42,645 bases of DNA. Origin: Candidatus Krumholzibacteriia bacterium. GTDB lineage: Bacteria > Krumholzibacteriota > Krumholzibacteriia > JAJRXK01. Below the pieces are notes generated by a model, which had not been told where the DNA came from, made no database searches, and saw nothing but the letters and a program-made list of their open reading frames with translations. Location of the stretch: contig DATFKK010000114.1 of assembly GCA_035268685.1 (NCBI GenBank), positions 1 through 42,645 on the forward strand, given 5' to 3'. Numbering within the stretch: position 1 is the first letter of the stretch; every line of letters starts with the position of its first letter. This document shows positions 42,513 to 42,645 of the stretch, piece by piece. The position numbers were made by a program, and so were the translations under genes.

Positions 42513-42645
42513 GCGTCTACGTCGGCGTGCTCGTCGTGTATCTCGGCATTCTGGCCATGATCGGTTTGATCATGGGACGGCGCGGGCGGACCGCGGAAGG
42601 CTTCGCGATCGGCGGGCGCTCGGTGGGTCCCTGGGTCACGGCCCT
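42509..42645 (+). CDS. Sodium:solute symporter (SSS family), N-terminal fragment
   Basis: ATG 42509 overlaps the stop of the tiny gene before it; the frame runs off the right edge after 45 codons. It shows the first helix (VYVGVLVVYLGILAMIGLIM), a basic loop (GRRGRTAEGFAIGG) and RSVGPWVTA, the R(S/T)-(L/V)GPW start of helix 2 typical of SSS transporters such as PanF/PutP/ActP. It should couple sodium entry to uptake of a small organic solute. The substrate cannot be read from this part. Probably cotranscribed with the outer-membrane barrel gene upstream (22-base gap to the tiny gene). Confidence 0.85.
   Translation, partial: MSVYVGVLVVYLGILAMIGLIMGRRGRTAEGFAIGGRSVGPWVTA

Overview
The window is about 42.6 kb of high-GC bacterial DNA (codons overwhelmingly end in G or C, so antisense open frames are abundant and mostly meaningless). 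It is densely packed, with many 4-base stop/start overlaps. Two large secreted proteins end in FlgD/Ig-like C-terminal domains (NPFN at their start, an SGVY/SGVF-type strand near the end) and there are thrombospondin-type-3 Asp/Gly repeats. Outer-membrane proteins, lipoproteins and RND pumps show a two-membrane cell. Together these suggest a deep-branching FCB-group bacterium (Krumholzibacteriota, Eisenbacteria or Gemmatimonadota-like). That placement is inference from domain style, not from a marker gene.

Layout. 1-298: the end of a receiver domain, probably from a hybrid histidine kinase. 614-2157 (-): an ECF sigma factor and its FecR-type membrane anti-sigma partner. 2290-4602: a 770-residue FAD/NAD(P)H oxidoreductase fused to a membrane polyferredoxin. 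4727-11066: a TetR-controlled RND efflux module whose permease gene is fused in frame to a TolC-like outer-membrane factor. 11203-12942: a winged-helix/TPR regulator. 13053-19769: a second TetR-controlled, conventional tripartite RND operon (lipoprotein OMF, adaptor, permease). 19843-22617: an RMDN-like TPR protein, a NYN-LOTUS protein and a lipoprotein MsrB-MsrA. 22834-24204: an OmpA-family porin-like protein.

24273-28771 (-): five genes: haem-binding protein, YjbQ-type protein, RibD-C-like reductase, S9 peptidase and a thioredoxin-fold protein. 28914-29923: an AhpD-like protein and a MarR regulator. 29920-31898 (-): an exported methyltransferase and an APC permease. 32157-32801: an orphan ParA-type ATPase. 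32808-33786: a promoter, a TPP riboswitch and an SDR oxidoreductase. 33849-36667 (-): a large Asp/Gly-repeat secreted protein and a YiiX-like cysteine hydrolase. 36802-42367: a small conserved protein, a giant secreted CARDB/propeller protein and an alginate-export-like barrel. 42390-42645: a tiny membrane protein and the start of a sodium:solute symporter.

Functionally the window is mostly cell envelope: two efflux systems with separate local repressors, envelope stress sensing and repair (ECF/FecR, Msr, AhpD-like), secreted surface proteins and membrane redox chemistry. The points most worth following are the RND-OMF fusion with a built-in signal-peptide-like junction, the apparently permuted flavin module on a membrane polyferredoxin, and the TPP riboswitch in front of an SDR gene rather than a classical thiamine gene.
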